Below, one piece after another: positions 8,283-17,461 of a stretch of DNA of 40,257 bases (positions within the stretch are counted from its first letter, which is position 1; the number at the start of each line of letters is the position of its first letter). The translations under genes and the position numbers were made by a program. This DNA is from a virus. The notes beneath the pieces are model-generated. The model saw only the letters and a program-made list of their open reading frames with translations. It was not told where the DNA came from and searched no databases. The stretch covers positions 1,007 to 41,263 of the IMG/VR virus record IMGVR_UViG_3300030430_000409; one strand, written 5' to 3'.

Positions 8283-10361
8283 ATGGCTGAAACAGTATTA
8301 AATAGAGATGCTCAAGACGATTTAAAATTTCTAGAAACTTTATATAAAGAAACTGGCGGAGATGAATCGTATGAAACTATAGAATCGAGTATTTTTGATG
8401 CTTATGGTGGCGAAGATAAATTTCTAGAGAAAGTAAAAACATATAATACAGATTCTAATTTACCTACAGACCAGAATCAAGAATCATCAGTAGATAATGT
8501 AGTAAATACTACTGCTGGTGAAGTTAATGCTGGTGGTGATGCTTTAGGAAGCGAGGTAAATACTTTAATCAATCAACAAGGTGTAATAGAAAGTTTAGAA
8601 AAACAATTAAATAATAGAGATCAGTTACAGAGTGAAATTGATTTTATAGCAGAAACTGTAGGATTATCTGACGGCCAAAAGACAGCTATGGAAAAATCTT
8701 TTGGCTTAAATGATCAAAGTTTACTTGAAAGAATAACAACTAATATAGGGGCTATATTTAAAGGAAGAGATCAATTCGGAATAGACCCAATATCTGGTGA
8801 GTATGCTTTTGCAAGAACAAGTCCTGCTGATGAATTAAAAGAAAGACTAGCAAATCCTATGGTTGGTATAGGATTGAATCTTATAGAAGAGGGTGGTACT
8901 CCTAGTTTTAAATCTCCTTTCGCTAGAGTTGCGTCTGCTGTAAATGATTACACGAAAGATGCGAGAGAGGCTGATTTAGCTAAATTAAAGATATTATCTA
9001 AACAAACATCTACTACAGATAAAGGAAATTTTTCTTATGTAAAAAATTTAAAATATACAATAGGAGATGTTATGGAAAATGGTAAAGATAAATATTTTCC
9101 TGATAAAACTATAGGAACTACAGGAGTTGTAAGTGGTGTTGTTCATAGCCAAGACGGAATTATTGATTTACAAACTTTTGTTGAAGATGTAACAGATCCA
9201 GTAGTTCCAGAAAAAGACCCTAAAGATTTAGATGTTGAAGACATATATAAAATAACTGAAGCAAAGTCAGATAAAGTAGTAAGTCAATATGAATCTCAAT
9301 TAGAACCAGGGTTCTTAGAAGCTCAAGAATTAGTGCCTCTTATAGATTCACAAATTGCTGCTATTAGACTTGATCCTAATACTTTTCAAACATACGGTCC
9401 TAGAGTAAAAACGTTTGAACCTTTAGCACAGTTTTTAAAAGCTATTCTTCCTAGTGAACAATTATATAAAGATTTTTTTGAGGAATTTATTGGAGTAGAT
9501 TATCAAGGTTTAGCTCAATTACAATTTGAAAAAAAAGTTACTACTAAAAAAGTATTAACTCAATCTAAGAAAATATATCCCGTATCTAACGCTGATATTG
9601 AATTATTAGCAAATTCATTTTCTAACTACGGAGATTCACCAGAAATTTATTTAAGAACTGCTTCATTTCAATATGGATTAGGAGAATATTCTCAACTTTT
9701 AAATAGGGGATATCAAGAATTTTTATCAGCTAATAAAGACCCAAATAGTGAAGATTTTAAACAACTTGGCACAAGTGGTTATGCTGTTGCTGGATCACCA
9801 GACGGTGGTTTAGAAATAAATGGTAAAAAATATAATAACGCTATTAGTTATGCTAGAGCGTATGCGATAAATGAAATAAAAGAAAAATACGCAGATATAG
9901 ATCCAGGTAAATACGGATATAAGAAAAATAGATTATCAGATTATGATAACACAGAAGCGTTTGGTAATCAAGCTGAAGGTTTAGAAGAAGGCGATTATTC
10001 TCCTATCGCATATTTAGCATCTGCTTATTATGAAAGAAACAGTGATATATTAAGTGCAACTAACATAGGTTCTGGAAACGCAGGTTTAATATTCGTAGAT
10101 GAAAAACCTTTAGAATTATTCGGTGAAGTAAATGAGAATAATGAATTTGTAATAAATAGAGAGAAAACTGATTCTAAAATTATAGCTTTACTTACTAATA
10201 TGTATACAGAAGTAAATAAATTAAATGGTTTAGATAACATGTCGCAACCTGAAAAAGATGAAGCGTTTAATGATATGTTCCCTGCTTTTGTATTCCCTAC
10301 TGACGATAATTCTTTAGAAGAACAGTACATAAGTATGTTTGAAAATTATGGCAAAGAGTAA
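8283..10361 (+). CDS. Large putative internal virion protein
   Basis: A 692-residue hydrophilic protein, acidic at the N-terminus (DDLKFLETLYKETGGDESYE) with low-complexity Asn/Asp/Gln stretches near residues 55-95. The central and C-terminal parts look globular, for example IGLNLIEEGGTPSFKSPFARVA and EKYADIDPGKYGYKK. No catalytic motif or membrane span is evident. It lies between the Ala/Gln-rich ejection candidate and the 1040-residue protein, and its 3' end overlaps the latter's start. Such trios of large proteins downstream of tail genes are usual for podovirus ejectosomes. I do not recognise a family. Confidence 0.5.
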   Translation: MAETVLNRDAQDDLKFLETLYKETGGDESYETIESSIFDAYGGEDKFLEKVKTYNTDSNLPTDQNQESSVDNVVNTTAGEVNAGGDALGSEVNTLINQQGVIESLEKQLNNRDQLQSEIDFIAETVGLSDGQKTAMEKSFGLNDQSLLERITTNIGAIFKGRDQFGIDPISGEYAFARTSPADELKERLANPMVGIGLNLIEEGGTPSFKSPFARVASAVNDYTKDAREADLAKLKILSKQTSTTDKGNFSYVKNLKYTIGDVMENGKDKYFPDKTIGTTGVVSGVVHSQDGIIDLQTFVEDVTDPVVPEKDPKDLDVEDIYKITEAKSDKVVSQYESQLEPGFLEAQELVPLIDSQIAAIRLDPNTFQTYGPRVKTFEPLAQFLKAILPSEQLYKDFFEEFIGVDYQGLAQLQFEKKVTTKKVLTQSKKIYPVSNADIELLANSFSNYGDSPEIYLRTASFQYGLGEYSQLLNRGYQEFLSANKDPNSEDFKQLGTSGYAVAGSPDGGLEINGKKYNNAISYARAYAINEIKEKYADIDPGKYGYKKNRLSDYDNTEAFGNQAEGLEEGDYSPIAYLASAYYERNSDILSATNIGSGNAGLIFVDEKPLELFGEVNENNEFVINREKTDSKIIALLTNMYTEVNKLNGLDNMSQPEKDEAFNDMFPAFVFPTDDNSLEEQYISMFENYGKE

Positions 10362-13300
10362 ATTTTTAGAACCTAATTATTTAGAAAGCACGAAAGATAG
10401 CTTAATTCTTGAAGAAAGAGAAAAAGGTATCGGTTCTGGACCTCCTACACAAGAGGAAATAGAAACTTTAGGATACGATCAAGCAGTTCTAAACTCTTAC
10501 GGTTTAGACGGAGAATCTATAAAAAAGGGTTATCAATTAGAAGCAGAAGAGTTTGGTAATTTTGTATATCAATCTGCTAATGAAATATGGTTAGAACAAA
10601 CTGCTGGTAAACAAGGAGAGATGCCACCAGATTTTGTAACTAACGAAATGTTAGCAGACATTATGAAAGAATATGAACCTTCAAAAGACGTAAGGTTACT
10701 GAAATTAGGAATTAGTAATCAAGGTATGGGTTTTGAAACTGCTAGATTTTTTTATGAAGCAGGAGGAATGAACAATGACGTTAAGAAAGATAATTTAGAA
10801 AGATATCTTAAAATCGCTAATCCAGATAAACAAGTTAGTGTTATGTTCGCTAGTGAATTAGGTGGAGATAATAAAGAATTCTTAAACACTATATTAGGAA
10901 CAGATAACTTAGACGCTTTAAACTATGACCCTGTAATTTATAAAGTAGGAGATGAGCCTTTTAGAGTTGTAAATACGCCAGGTCTTGATAAAGGAGATTT
11001 TCAGTTTTTAATGAGAGAATTACCTGTTATCGCTTTTGATGTACTTGGAGCAGGAGTAGGAACTAAAGTAGGAGGTTTTCCTGGACTAATAGCAGGGTCT
11101 GCTGCAGGATCTGCTATCGGAGAATTGTTAGTTCAAGTTGCTACTGATTCTTATTTACATTTTAAAGAAACAGGAGATATCTACACATATGAGGACTTCA
11201 TGGAAAGAGTAGATGAAATATCAGGAACTATGGGTAAGCAAGCTCTTTTTGCAGGAATAGCTACTCCTGTATTTAAATTAATGTTTGACGGAATTATGGC
11301 TGCTATTCAAAAAAGTGCTGGTAAAAGAATGCCTGCATCTATGGATAAATTAGACAAACAAGCATTAGAAGATGCTCCTAAACGAATTAGTAATAAAGCG
11401 ATAGAAGAAATTAATAATGAAATGACTAAACTTTACGGAGATATTAGTCCTCAAATTAGATTAACTTTAGCAAAGTATTTAGGCGAACCATATCTTGTAG
11501 CTATGGAAAATTTCATAAAAAAGAGCCCTAGCCAACGTTCAACTTTTGTAGATGAAATGAATAAAAATCAAAAAGAAGCCATGGAAGTTATAGATTTATA
11601 TTTAGGAACTGCTAAATCAAAACCTGTAGGAACTCCGTCTATAGGCGATTTAGGAGAAACTGTAGTTAGTGGTGCTCAAAAAGTATCAGATGATGCTATT
11701 TTTCCTATTAACGCTCAAATATTAGATGATACAAGTAAATTAAATCTAATATTAGATAGCTTTGAAGCTAGTGCACAGGGAAATAAAATTAGTAGAGAGT
11801 TTGTAGAAAATTTAGATAAAACTAATAGAGAGCTATATCAAGCAGAAAAAACTAAATATGACACTGTTGTAAATAATATTTTAAAAAATTTAGAAGGAGG
11901 TCCTAATGTATCTTTTGTAAAAACAGGAACTCTTAGAAGAGATCTTATTGAGTTAAGAAAATCTTTAAATGCTGCTTTAGTGAACGCTGACGAAGGCACT
12001 ATAAAAATTATAAATCAAATCTTAGATGCTACTGCAGGAACGAAAAAAGCAGGAACACCTGGTATTCCGAAAGCTAAAGATTTAAACTTTAATCAAGTTA
12101 TGTCTACCTTGAATGGACTTAACAGATTAATAGATGATGATTATGCAAGACTAGCAGGTAATGCTCCTGATTCTAAAACATTAGTAGCTATAGCTGCAAA
12201 AACTAGAACTGCTTTACTAGATAGTTTACAGAAAAATTTATCACCAGAAGATTATTTTACATTAAATTCAGCTTTAACTAATTTAAGTGAAATAAGAAAA
12301 ACATATAATAATAAAGCTATTAACATGTTATTTAAAACTAGTCCTAATAAATTAAATTTAGAAGTTTCAGATAAAGCAGTTCTTAATACAATTTTAAATG
12401 ATGAAGTAGCTTCAAGAGAACTTTTAGGTTTATTAGATAATCCTAGTTTAGTATCTCAAAAAGAAGTAGTTAAGAGATATATAAAAAATAACTATAAAAG
12501 TTTTGTAACTAATAATGGAAATATTACAGACGCTGGTACTTTAGCTAAAAATACTAAAACTTGGATGTCTAAAAATGAATATTTATTAGAATATTTTAAT
12601 AAAGAAGAAAAAAAATTATTTGAAAATGCTATAAGATTTATGGATAACATAAAATTTAATCAAAAACAACTTGATGATTTAACCAAAAGTCTTAGAGATA
12701 ACGGAATTGAAGGTCTTAAAAACGTAGATCCTTATACGATAAATTCATACTTACAAAAAAATCCTAGCATGGTTGGTGTTTTAGTAGAAAGTTTACAATC
12801 TAATAATAGTCAATTAGCTAAACAAACTTTAGAAAACGTTAAAGATTTTTACAATGCTGAATTAAGAAATAAAATAATTAAACCTGATATATACACAGGA
12901 ACTGAGTTTTTTAGTGCAAGTGCTATTAGTAATTTTTTAAAAAGTAGTGATAGAGGAATTTATGAAATGTTGTTTGGAAAAAAGTATATTGAAAAATTAG
13001 ATAAAGCCAGACTAGCTTTAGATCCTTATGAAAGCTTAATATCATCTGATGGTCTAAATGTATTATCTACTTCTCAAGTACAGCAAGGTTTAAAAAATAC
13101 GTTTTTTGGACAATTAGATAGAAAGAGAACGATACTTAGAGGACTTACAACTTTATTAAAATTAAGAAGTTTTAATGATACAGCAATACCTTTAGCTAAC
13201 GTAGATGAATTTTTTAGACGTTATAAAAGTAATTTAAATCAACCTGAGTATATAAAAGCAATGATAGCTGCAGCTACTCAAGAACCTATAGTTACTGGTA

Positions 13301-13470
13301 TGGAAGAAAAAGGAGAAATGAACCTAGGAGAAATGAGTTTAAAGAAAGGAGGAGAAGTGGCAGGCACAGGTGTTGCTATTACAACAGAGAAAGTATTGCC
13401 TGTTTTTAATAAAATAATAAAAGATATTTTAAACACTGGTGGAACTACAGTTGTCAATCCTCCTGAGTAA
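10348..13470 (+). CDS. Very large putative internal virion/ejectosome protein with glycine-rich hydrophobic segment
   Basis: About 1040 residues if translation starts at ATG 10348 (MAKSKFLEPNYLES); TTG at 10339 would add three residues. Near residues 224-260 lies a hydrophobic, glycine-zipper-like stretch: IAFDVLGAGVGTKVGGFPGL, then IAGSAAGSAIGELL. A second semi-hydrophobic stretch, ALFAGIATPVFKLMFDGIMA, follows near residue 300. The remaining 700 residues are helical and Lys/Asn-rich. Large proteins with such zippers form the trans-envelope channel during DNA ejection in podoviruses (T7 gp16, P22 gp16/gp20 by analogy). No lytic transglycosylase motif is visible. Confidence 0.55.
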   Translation: MAKSKFLEPNYLESTKDSLILEEREKGIGSGPPTQEEIETLGYDQAVLNSYGLDGESIKKGYQLEAEEFGNFVYQSANEIWLEQTAGKQGEMPPDFVTNEMLADIMKEYEPSKDVRLLKLGISNQGMGFETARFFYEAGGMNNDVKKDNLERYLKIANPDKQVSVMFASELGGDNKEFLNTILGTDNLDALNYDPVIYKVGDEPFRVVNTPGLDKGDFQFLMRELPVIAFDVLGAGVGTKVGGFPGLIAGSAAGSAIGELLVQVATDSYLHFKETGDIYTYEDFMERVDEISGTMGKQALFAGIATPVFKLMFDGIMAAIQKSAGKRMPASMDKLDKQALEDAPKRISNKAIEEINNEMTKLYGDISPQIRLTLAKYLGEPYLVAMENFIKKSPSQRSTFVDEMNKNQKEAMEVIDLYLGTAKSKPVGTPSIGDLGETVVSGAQKVSDDAIFPINAQILDDTSKLNLILDSFEASAQGNKISREFVENLDKTNRELYQAEKTKYDTVVNNILKNLEGGPNVSFVKTGTLRRDLIELRKSLNAALVNADEGTIKIINQILDATAGTKKAGTPGIPKAKDLNFNQVMSTLNGLNRLIDDDYARLAGNAPDSKTLVAIAAKTRTALLDSLQKNLSPEDYFTLNSALTNLSEIRKTYNNKAINMLFKTSPNKLNLEVSDKAVLNTILNDEVASRELLGLLDNPSLVSQKEVVKRYIKNNYKSFVTNNGNITDAGTLAKNTKTWMSKNEYLLEYFNKEEKKLFENAIRFMDNIKFNQKQLDDLTKSLRDNGIEGLKNVDPYTINSYLQKNPSMVGVLVESLQSNNSQLAKQTLENVKDFYNAELRNKIIKPDIYTGTEFFSASAISNFLKSSDRGIYEMLFGKKYIEKLDKARLALDPYESLISSDGLNVLSTSQVQQGLKNTFFGQLDRKRTILRGLTTLLKLRSFNDTAIPLANVDEFFRRYKSNLNQPEYIKAMIAAATQEPIVTGMEEKGEMNLGEMSLKKGGEVAGTGVAITTEKVLPVFNKIIKDILNTGGTTVVNPPE

Positions 13471-13741
13471 AGTAGTAAAAGGTACTAGTGCTGAACATTC
13501 AGCAATTTCTTGGTTACTAAAAAAAGGTTATCATGTTTTTAAAAATGTACATGTTACTGGTTTTATAGACGTAGTTATATTTAATGGTAAGGAACTAATA
13601 GGCTTAGATATTAAAAGTGAAACATTTAGAAAGAAAAATGGTCAAATGATATATAGAAAACCTACTAGTAAACAAGATAAATATGGTGTAAAATTGCTAT
13701 TCGTAAAAAAGAACGGAGAGTGTTATTTTGGAAGCAATTAA
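13439..13741 (+). CDS. PD-(D/E)xK superfamily nuclease
   Basis: About 100 residues. The core reads GTSAEHSAISWLLKKGYHVF, then GFIDVVIFNGKELIGLDIKSE. The acidic residue before the helix, Asp of FIDVV and the DIK triad match the E...D...(D/E)xK catalytic pattern of small resolvase-like nucleases. GTG at 13439 overlaps the previous gene by 32 bases; TTG at 13451, seven bases after GGTGGA, is an alternative giving a slightly shorter protein. The 3' end overlaps the lysozyme gene. The role may be junction resolution during packaging or degradation of unmodified DNA; the fold is inferred from motifs. Confidence 0.65.
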   Translation: MELQLSILLSKVVKGTSAEHSAISWLLKKGYHVFKNVHVTGFIDVVIFNGKELIGLDIKSETFRKKNGQMIYRKPTSKQDKYGVKLLFVKKNGECYFGSN

Positions 13742-14150
13742 ACAAAGAATAATAAAACACGAAGGTAAAATAAATAAGATATACAAAGATTCTTTAGGTC
13801 TTAAAACTTTTGGTGTAGGGCACTTAGTATTACAATCTGATGACTTAGAAGAAGGAGTAGAATACTCAGATGATATCGTTATGCGATATTTTGAAAAAGA
13901 CTTTGAAACAGCTGTAGAAGATGCTAATAAATTTATTAATAAAGATGAACATCCAGAAGACATATACGGAGTTATTATAGAGATGTGTTTTCAATTAGGA
14001 TATCCTCGTCTTTGTGGGTTTAAAAAATTTAAAGCTGCACTAGAAAATAAAGACTATAAAACAGCTTCAGAAGAAATGTTAGATAGTCGTTGGGCTAAAC
14101 AAACTCCTAATAGAGCTAATGATTTAGCTAACATTGTAGGGAACGTATAA
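13728..14150 (+). CDS. T4-type lysozyme (glycoside hydrolase 24), endolysin
   Basis: A 140-residue muramidase that cuts peptidoglycan for lysis. The catalytic triad Glu12 (KHEGKI), Asp21 (YKDSLG) and Thr27 (KTFGVGH) has the spacing of T4 lysozyme Glu11-Asp20-Thr26. The C-terminal part carries the expected MCFQLG and FKKFKAALENKDY helices and an RWAKQTPNRA motif. Slightly shorter than T4 lysozyme (164). There is no signal peptide, so release depends on a holin, and a holin candidate follows at once. TTG start with GGAGAG at 13715-13720. Confidence 0.93.
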   Translation: MEAIKQRIIKHEGKINKIYKDSLGLKTFGVGHLVLQSDDLEEGVEYSDDIVMRYFEKDFETAVEDANKFINKDEHPEDIYGVIIEMCFQLGYPRLCGFKKFKAALENKDYKTASEEMLDSRWAKQTPNRANDLANIVGNV

Positions 14151-14536
14151 TGCTTTTAAATTTAGTTCCTACTATTATAAAGGGAGTTGTTGACGTTGTT
14201 AAAACTAAAACTGAAACTAAAAAACTTATGGCTGAAGCTGAGCAAACGCATGTTAGAAAGATGGCTGAAGGCGAAATTGATTACGCCATCGCAACACAAA
14301 AAAATATGCAAAGCTCTTGGCGTGACGAATGGTTCACAATTATACTCTCGATTCCACTCATTATAGTTTTTGCTGCAATATTTTTAAATAAACCTGAGTG
14401 GATTACAAAGTTAAAAGAAGGATTTATTACTCTAGATGAACTACCAGACTGGTATATATGGGCGTTATTGGCAGCAATAGCAAGTTCATTCGGACTAAAA
14501 ATATCAGATCTTGCAATTAAAAAATTTAAAAAGTAA
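14150..14536 (+). CDS. Putative holin
   Basis: A 128-residue membrane protein. An amphipathic N-terminal helix and a charged linker (TKTETKKLMAEAEQ) lead to SSWRDEWFTIILSIPLIIV, a first membrane span, and a second span WYIWALLAAIASSFGLKI near the C-terminus, ending with a basic tail AIKKFKK. The W(K/R)DE(W/Y)xTxxxSIP pattern is typical of a two- or three-span phage holin family. It overlaps the lysozyme stop (TAATG), so lysozyme and holin form a lysis cassette. Confidence 0.75.
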   Translation: MLLNLVPTIIKGVVDVVKTKTETKKLMAEAEQTHVRKMAEGEIDYAIATQKNMQSSWRDEWFTIILSIPLIIVFAAIFLNKPEWITKLKEGFITLDELPDWYIWALLAAIASSFGLKISDLAIKKFKK

Positions 14537-14820
14537 TGGCAGATCCAAAAAAAGGAACTGGTAAAAAACCTAAAGGGAGCGGTAGAAGATTATACACAGA
14601 TGAAAACCCTAAAGATACTGTCGGTATTAAGTTTGCTACTCCGACTGACGCACGGAAAACGGTCGCAAAAGTGCGAAGAGTTAAAAAACCGTATGCACGA
14701 AAAATTCAAATCCTTACTGTTGGCGAACAAAGAGCGAAAGTAATGGGAAAAAGAGAAGTTGCCAGTATATTTAAGAAAGGAAAAGAAAGTTTAAGGAAAA
14801 AGCATAAGAAGAAAAAATGA
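14536..14820 (+). CDS. Small highly basic conserved phage protein
   Basis: A 94-residue protein very rich in Lys and Arg: MADPKKGTGKKPKGSGRRLY, TDENPKDT, then KVRRVKKPYARKIQ and a C-terminal SLRKKHKKKK. The start resembles small proteins seen in marine phages near lysis genes (KKGTGKKPKGSGRRLYTDENPKDT). It may bind nucleic acid or membrane. Codons such as CGG, CCG and GCG cluster at 14636-14700, unlike the AT-rich neighbours. It overlaps the holin stop by TAATG and the next gene by ATGA. No function is known to me. Confidence 0.6.
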   Translation: MADPKKGTGKKPKGSGRRLYTDENPKDTVGIKFATPTDARKTVAKVRRVKKPYARKIQILTVGEQRAKVMGKREVASIFKKGKESLRKKHKKKK

Positions 14821-15368
14821 AATTAGGTTATTTCTATCTCTTCTGTGCTTTCATGACTGTCGTTGTCATGTTTTTTTCTATTAATTCTAATGCTGAAACT
14901 AACACTGTTAGTTCTACGGTTGTTACGAATAATACACCGCCTACTGCAAATGCCCCCTCTATAATCAATTCTAATTCTGATATTTGTAAAGTAGGTGTAG
15001 GAGCAAGTGTACAAAATAATATTGTAGGACTTGCTAGTGGCATAGTAATAGATGATGAGCTATGCCAAAAACTAAAGCTAAGTCGTAGCCTTTATGCTTA
15101 TGGTATGAAGGTTGCGGCAGTGTCTGTCTTGTGCCAAGACCCTCGTGTTTGGGACGCTATGACAGATGCTGGCACCCCGTGCCCTGCGAAAGGCTCTATC
15201 GGAATAGAAGCTCAAGAGTATTGGTCTAATAACCCTGATGAAATACCAGACGGAAGTAAATATAAACCAGAGTATGTTTCACAAAAAATAGAAGAACAAC
15301 CAACAGGAGATAACGATGGTCTTAAGAATTTTGGCCTTATGGCTCTTTCTTTACTGCTCTTATTCTAG
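14817..15368 (+). CDS. Exported conserved phage protein, unknown function
   Basis: A 183-residue protein with a signal peptide (LGYFYLFCAFMTVVVMFFSI, cleavage probably after NSNA). The mature start, VSSTVVTNNTPPTANAPSI, and later CKVGVGASVQ, LCQKLKLSRSLY and MKVAAVSVLCQDPRVWDAM with AGTPCP match a family I know from marine cyanophages and pelagiphages. Four Cys (CKVG, LCQK, VLCQD, TPCP) could form disulfides in the periplasm. A C-terminal hydrophobic stretch, GLMALSLLLLF, may anchor it. The function is unknown; its location suggests lysis or superinfection control. Confidence 0.7.
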   Translation: MKLGYFYLFCAFMTVVVMFFSINSNAETNTVSSTVVTNNTPPTANAPSIINSNSDICKVGVGASVQNNIVGLASGIVIDDELCQKLKLSRSLYAYGMKVAAVSVLCQDPRVWDAMTDAGTPCPAKGSIGIEAQEYWSNNPDEIPDGSKYKPEYVSQKIEEQPTGDNDGLKNFGLMALSLLLLF

Positions 15369-16752
15369 AGCTGACGTATGTCTTCCTAACACCGAAGGTT
15401 TATGTGAACCTGGCGTTACTGTAGTCGAAGATATACAAGTAGAAATAACTGAAGAAGACTTAGGAACAGAGATAGTTACGACAACTACTACGACAACTAC
15501 AACCACTACTCAAACTGTTACAAACGAAGATTCTGGAAACATCCTAGACGGAGATAATAACTATGTAATTTCTAATAAAGAGGGCGATATGGATATTGAT
15601 TGGGGTGGCCAGGGTCCAGCATCCATGCCCTCGGGTAATACTTGCGGTCAATTAGGAACTGATAAGTGTGCTCAGATTACTGGTAGTGGTAATTCTACAT
15701 CTAGTATGGGCGTAACAGGCATGGGTACAACTTTCATAAACAGCGTAGATATTTCAGATCTTAACATAGAAAGAGGTGGAGAGGTAAGATATACAATTGA
15801 AGTAGATAAACGAGATGCTCAAGATAGAATATACATGCATATTACTGGTCGTAACGGAAAAACTAATGTATTTCAAGGAACAGATATATTATCGGAAACT
15901 GGCGTAGCCTCAGGTTATCAATCTTATAACGGCTCTTTTGATTTTTCTGGCACTATAAGCACTGTTATTATAGAAGTAGGAGGTAGAGATATAAACTTAG
16001 CTATAGGCCCTCTATTTGATGACGTAACTGTAAATGTTTTATATAATGTAGTATCTACATTAATAGAACAAGAGATAACTACTCTTGAACAAATATATTA
16101 TTTAAATATTTTTGACCCTACTGAATTAGATTTTGTAGAAGAAGTCTTTGAGTTTAACGATATTAGTGTTGATGACGGAGAAATAAATTTTACTCCGATT
16201 GAGCCAGAACCTGAAGAAATTACTTTTGCAAGTGTTGAATTAGAGATAGCTGAATTTGAATTAGAGTTACCAGAACCTGAAGTAGAAATTGTAGAAGTAG
16301 AAACAGAAGTTGAATTAGAGATTGAAATAGAGATAGAAGAAATAGAAGTTGTAGAAGCTGAGCCTGAAGAAGAAACTATCGAAGAATCTCAAGAAGAATT
16401 ACAGGAACCAGAACAAGAAACGCCACAAACAGTACAAAAAGAAGAAGATCAAGAAGAAAAGATAGAAGAAGAGAAACCATCTAAACCTAAATTATCAAAT
16501 AAAGAAAAAGCTGCTACTAAAATAGTAAAGAAGATTGACGATAAAGCTAGATATGATGAATCAAATCAAATGAAAACGTTAATAGTTATGCAAATACTAG
16601 GAGATACAAAAGCTTTTTTCGATGCTCAATCTGTAATTCAAGACACTAATGTAGAAGAATATTTGTTAAAGACATTGGAAGACAAATATGGTATATTGTT
16701 CAACAATTCACAAAACAACACTATGGAACGAATGATTAATGGCCAGTATTGA
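15316..16752 (+). CDS. Exported Thr- and Glu-rich protein, unknown function
   Basis: A 478-residue protein. A signal peptide (VLRILALWLFLYCSYSRA) precedes DVCLPNTEGLC, and residues 57-69 are a poly-Thr run. A globular, probably beta-rich domain spans about 100-250 (GGEVRYTIEVDKRDAQDRIY, VIIEVGGRDINLAIGP). Residues 275-395 are extremely Glu/Pro/Val-rich (for example VEIVEVETEVELEIEIEIEE), then a Lys-rich helical end. It starts inside the upstream gene, overlapping by 53 bases, with AGGAG at 15304-15308. A secreted or surface-displayed lysis-module protein is likely; no family is recognised. Confidence 0.6.
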   Translation: MVLRILALWLFLYCSYSRADVCLPNTEGLCEPGVTVVEDIQVEITEEDLGTEIVTTTTTTTTTTTQTVTNEDSGNILDGDNNYVISNKEGDMDIDWGGQGPASMPSGNTCGQLGTDKCAQITGSGNSTSSMGVTGMGTTFINSVDISDLNIERGGEVRYTIEVDKRDAQDRIYMHITGRNGKTNVFQGTDILSETGVASGYQSYNGSFDFSGTISTVIIEVGGRDINLAIGPLFDDVTVNVLYNVVSTLIEQEITTLEQIYYLNIFDPTELDFVEEVFEFNDISVDDGEINFTPIEPEPEEITFASVELEIAEFELELPEPEVEIVEVETEVELEIEIEIEEIEVVEAEPEEETIEESQEELQEPEQETPQTVQKEEDQEEKIEEEKPSKPKLSNKEKAATKIVKKIDDKARYDESNQMKTLIVMQILGDTKAFFDAQSVIQDTNVEEYLLKTLEDKYGILFNNSQNNTMERMINGQY

Positions 16753-17221
16753 GTATCAAGGTATAAAGTTTAGTGGCGGTAAATTCTTTATTATACTGTC
16801 TTTATTAGGGGCTATTATAGGTGGAGGCTGGTCTGCTTATAAATTTTATGACGATTATTTAGATATGAAAGCACAAATACAAAATTTTGTATCTCCTGAT
16901 CTTAGTGGTTTTGATAAAAAAATTGCTCTAGTAGAGCAAGAGTTAGAGATGATAAAAACTGAAATATCTATGATATTAGAAGAAGTAAGCTTAGTTGCTT
17001 CTACTGCAAAAGAATTAAAAGATGATTTAAAAACAGATTTACGCCAAATGGAAGGCGATATTAGACATATAACTGAAATCGTAAATGATGTAGAAGATCG
17101 ACAGAAAGAAGATGCTAGAGAATTATTAGATGAGATAAAAATATTAGAAGATAATTTAGATTTAAAGATAAATAAGGCACTGAATAATCCGTTGAATAAT
17201 ATGTCGGCTAATGTAAAGTAA
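16739..17221 (+). CDS. Membrane-anchored coiled-coil protein
   Basis: A 160-residue protein with one N-terminal membrane span (FFIILSLLGAIIGGGWSAYK) and a long heptad-rich coiled coil from about residue 55 to 150 (VEQELEMIKTEISMILEEV, LREDIRH-like stretches). The topology resembles i-spanin or Rz-like proteins or phage superinfection proteins, but no lipobox partner is evident. It overlaps the preceding gene by 14 bases and is followed by a smaller protein of the same design, so the pair may act together at the host membrane. Inference from topology. Confidence 0.5.
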   Translation: MASIEYQGIKFSGGKFFIILSLLGAIIGGGWSAYKFYDDYLDMKAQIQNFVSPDLSGFDKKIALVEQELEMIKTEISMILEEVSLVASTAKELKDDLKTDLRQMEGDIRHITEIVNDVEDRQKEDARELLDEIKILEDNLDLKINKALNNPLNNMSANVK

Positions 17222-17225
17222 AACT

Positions 17226-17450
17226 ATGAAGATTGACCTAAAAACAGCTACTCCGTACATCGTAATGATAGTAGGATTTGCTATGACATGGGGTATGTGG
17301 AAATCTAGGCTAGAAGCAGTTGAAAATAAAGTGGATAGTGTTACTCAAATGCAACTAGATATAGCTGTAATAAAAGAAAAAATCGTTCAAATGGACGATA
17401 GAATGGCTTGGATAGAAGAATTTCTAATTAAAAATTATAAAGAATATTAA
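17226..17450 (+). CDS. Small membrane protein with coiled coil
   Basis: A 74-residue protein: ATPYIVMIVGFAMTWGMWKS is one membrane span, followed by a coiled coil (LEAVENKVDSVTQMQLDIAV, IKEKIVQMDDRMAWIEEF). It could be a holin-like or spanin-like lysis accessory; it is the last plus-strand gene of the structural/lysis block. Its stop overlaps the stop of the convergent helicase gene: the two TAA codons share the TTAA at 17447-17450. Confidence 0.55.
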   Translation: MKIDLKTATPYIVMIVGFAMTWGMWKSRLEAVENKVDSVTQMQLDIAVIKEKIVQMDDRMAWIEEFLIKNYKEY

Positions 17451-17461
17451 ATCCATTCTTT
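17439..17461. terminator. Weak AT-rich hairpin at convergent gene junction
   Basis: AAAGAAT at 17439-17445 and ATTCTTT at 17455-17461 form a perfect 7-bp stem around the shared stop codons of two convergent genes. A and T runs on each side could act as a bidirectional terminator, but the stem is short and contains one G-C pair only. Confidence 0.3.

Noticed and set aside
10028-10330. A 100-codon minus-strand reading frame within the 692-residue protein gene
   Set aside because: No ribosome binding site, Ser/Phe-rich composition typical of antisense of AT-rich coding sequence.
14823-15043. Two minus-strand frames opposite the exported protein gene
   Set aside because: They overlap each other and the signal-peptide gene, which belongs to a recognised phage family.
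15480-15520. ACT/ACG-rich stretch as a microsatellite or frameshift site
   Set aside because: It encodes a poly-Thr linker with mixed codons in an intact frame; no shifted product is suggested.
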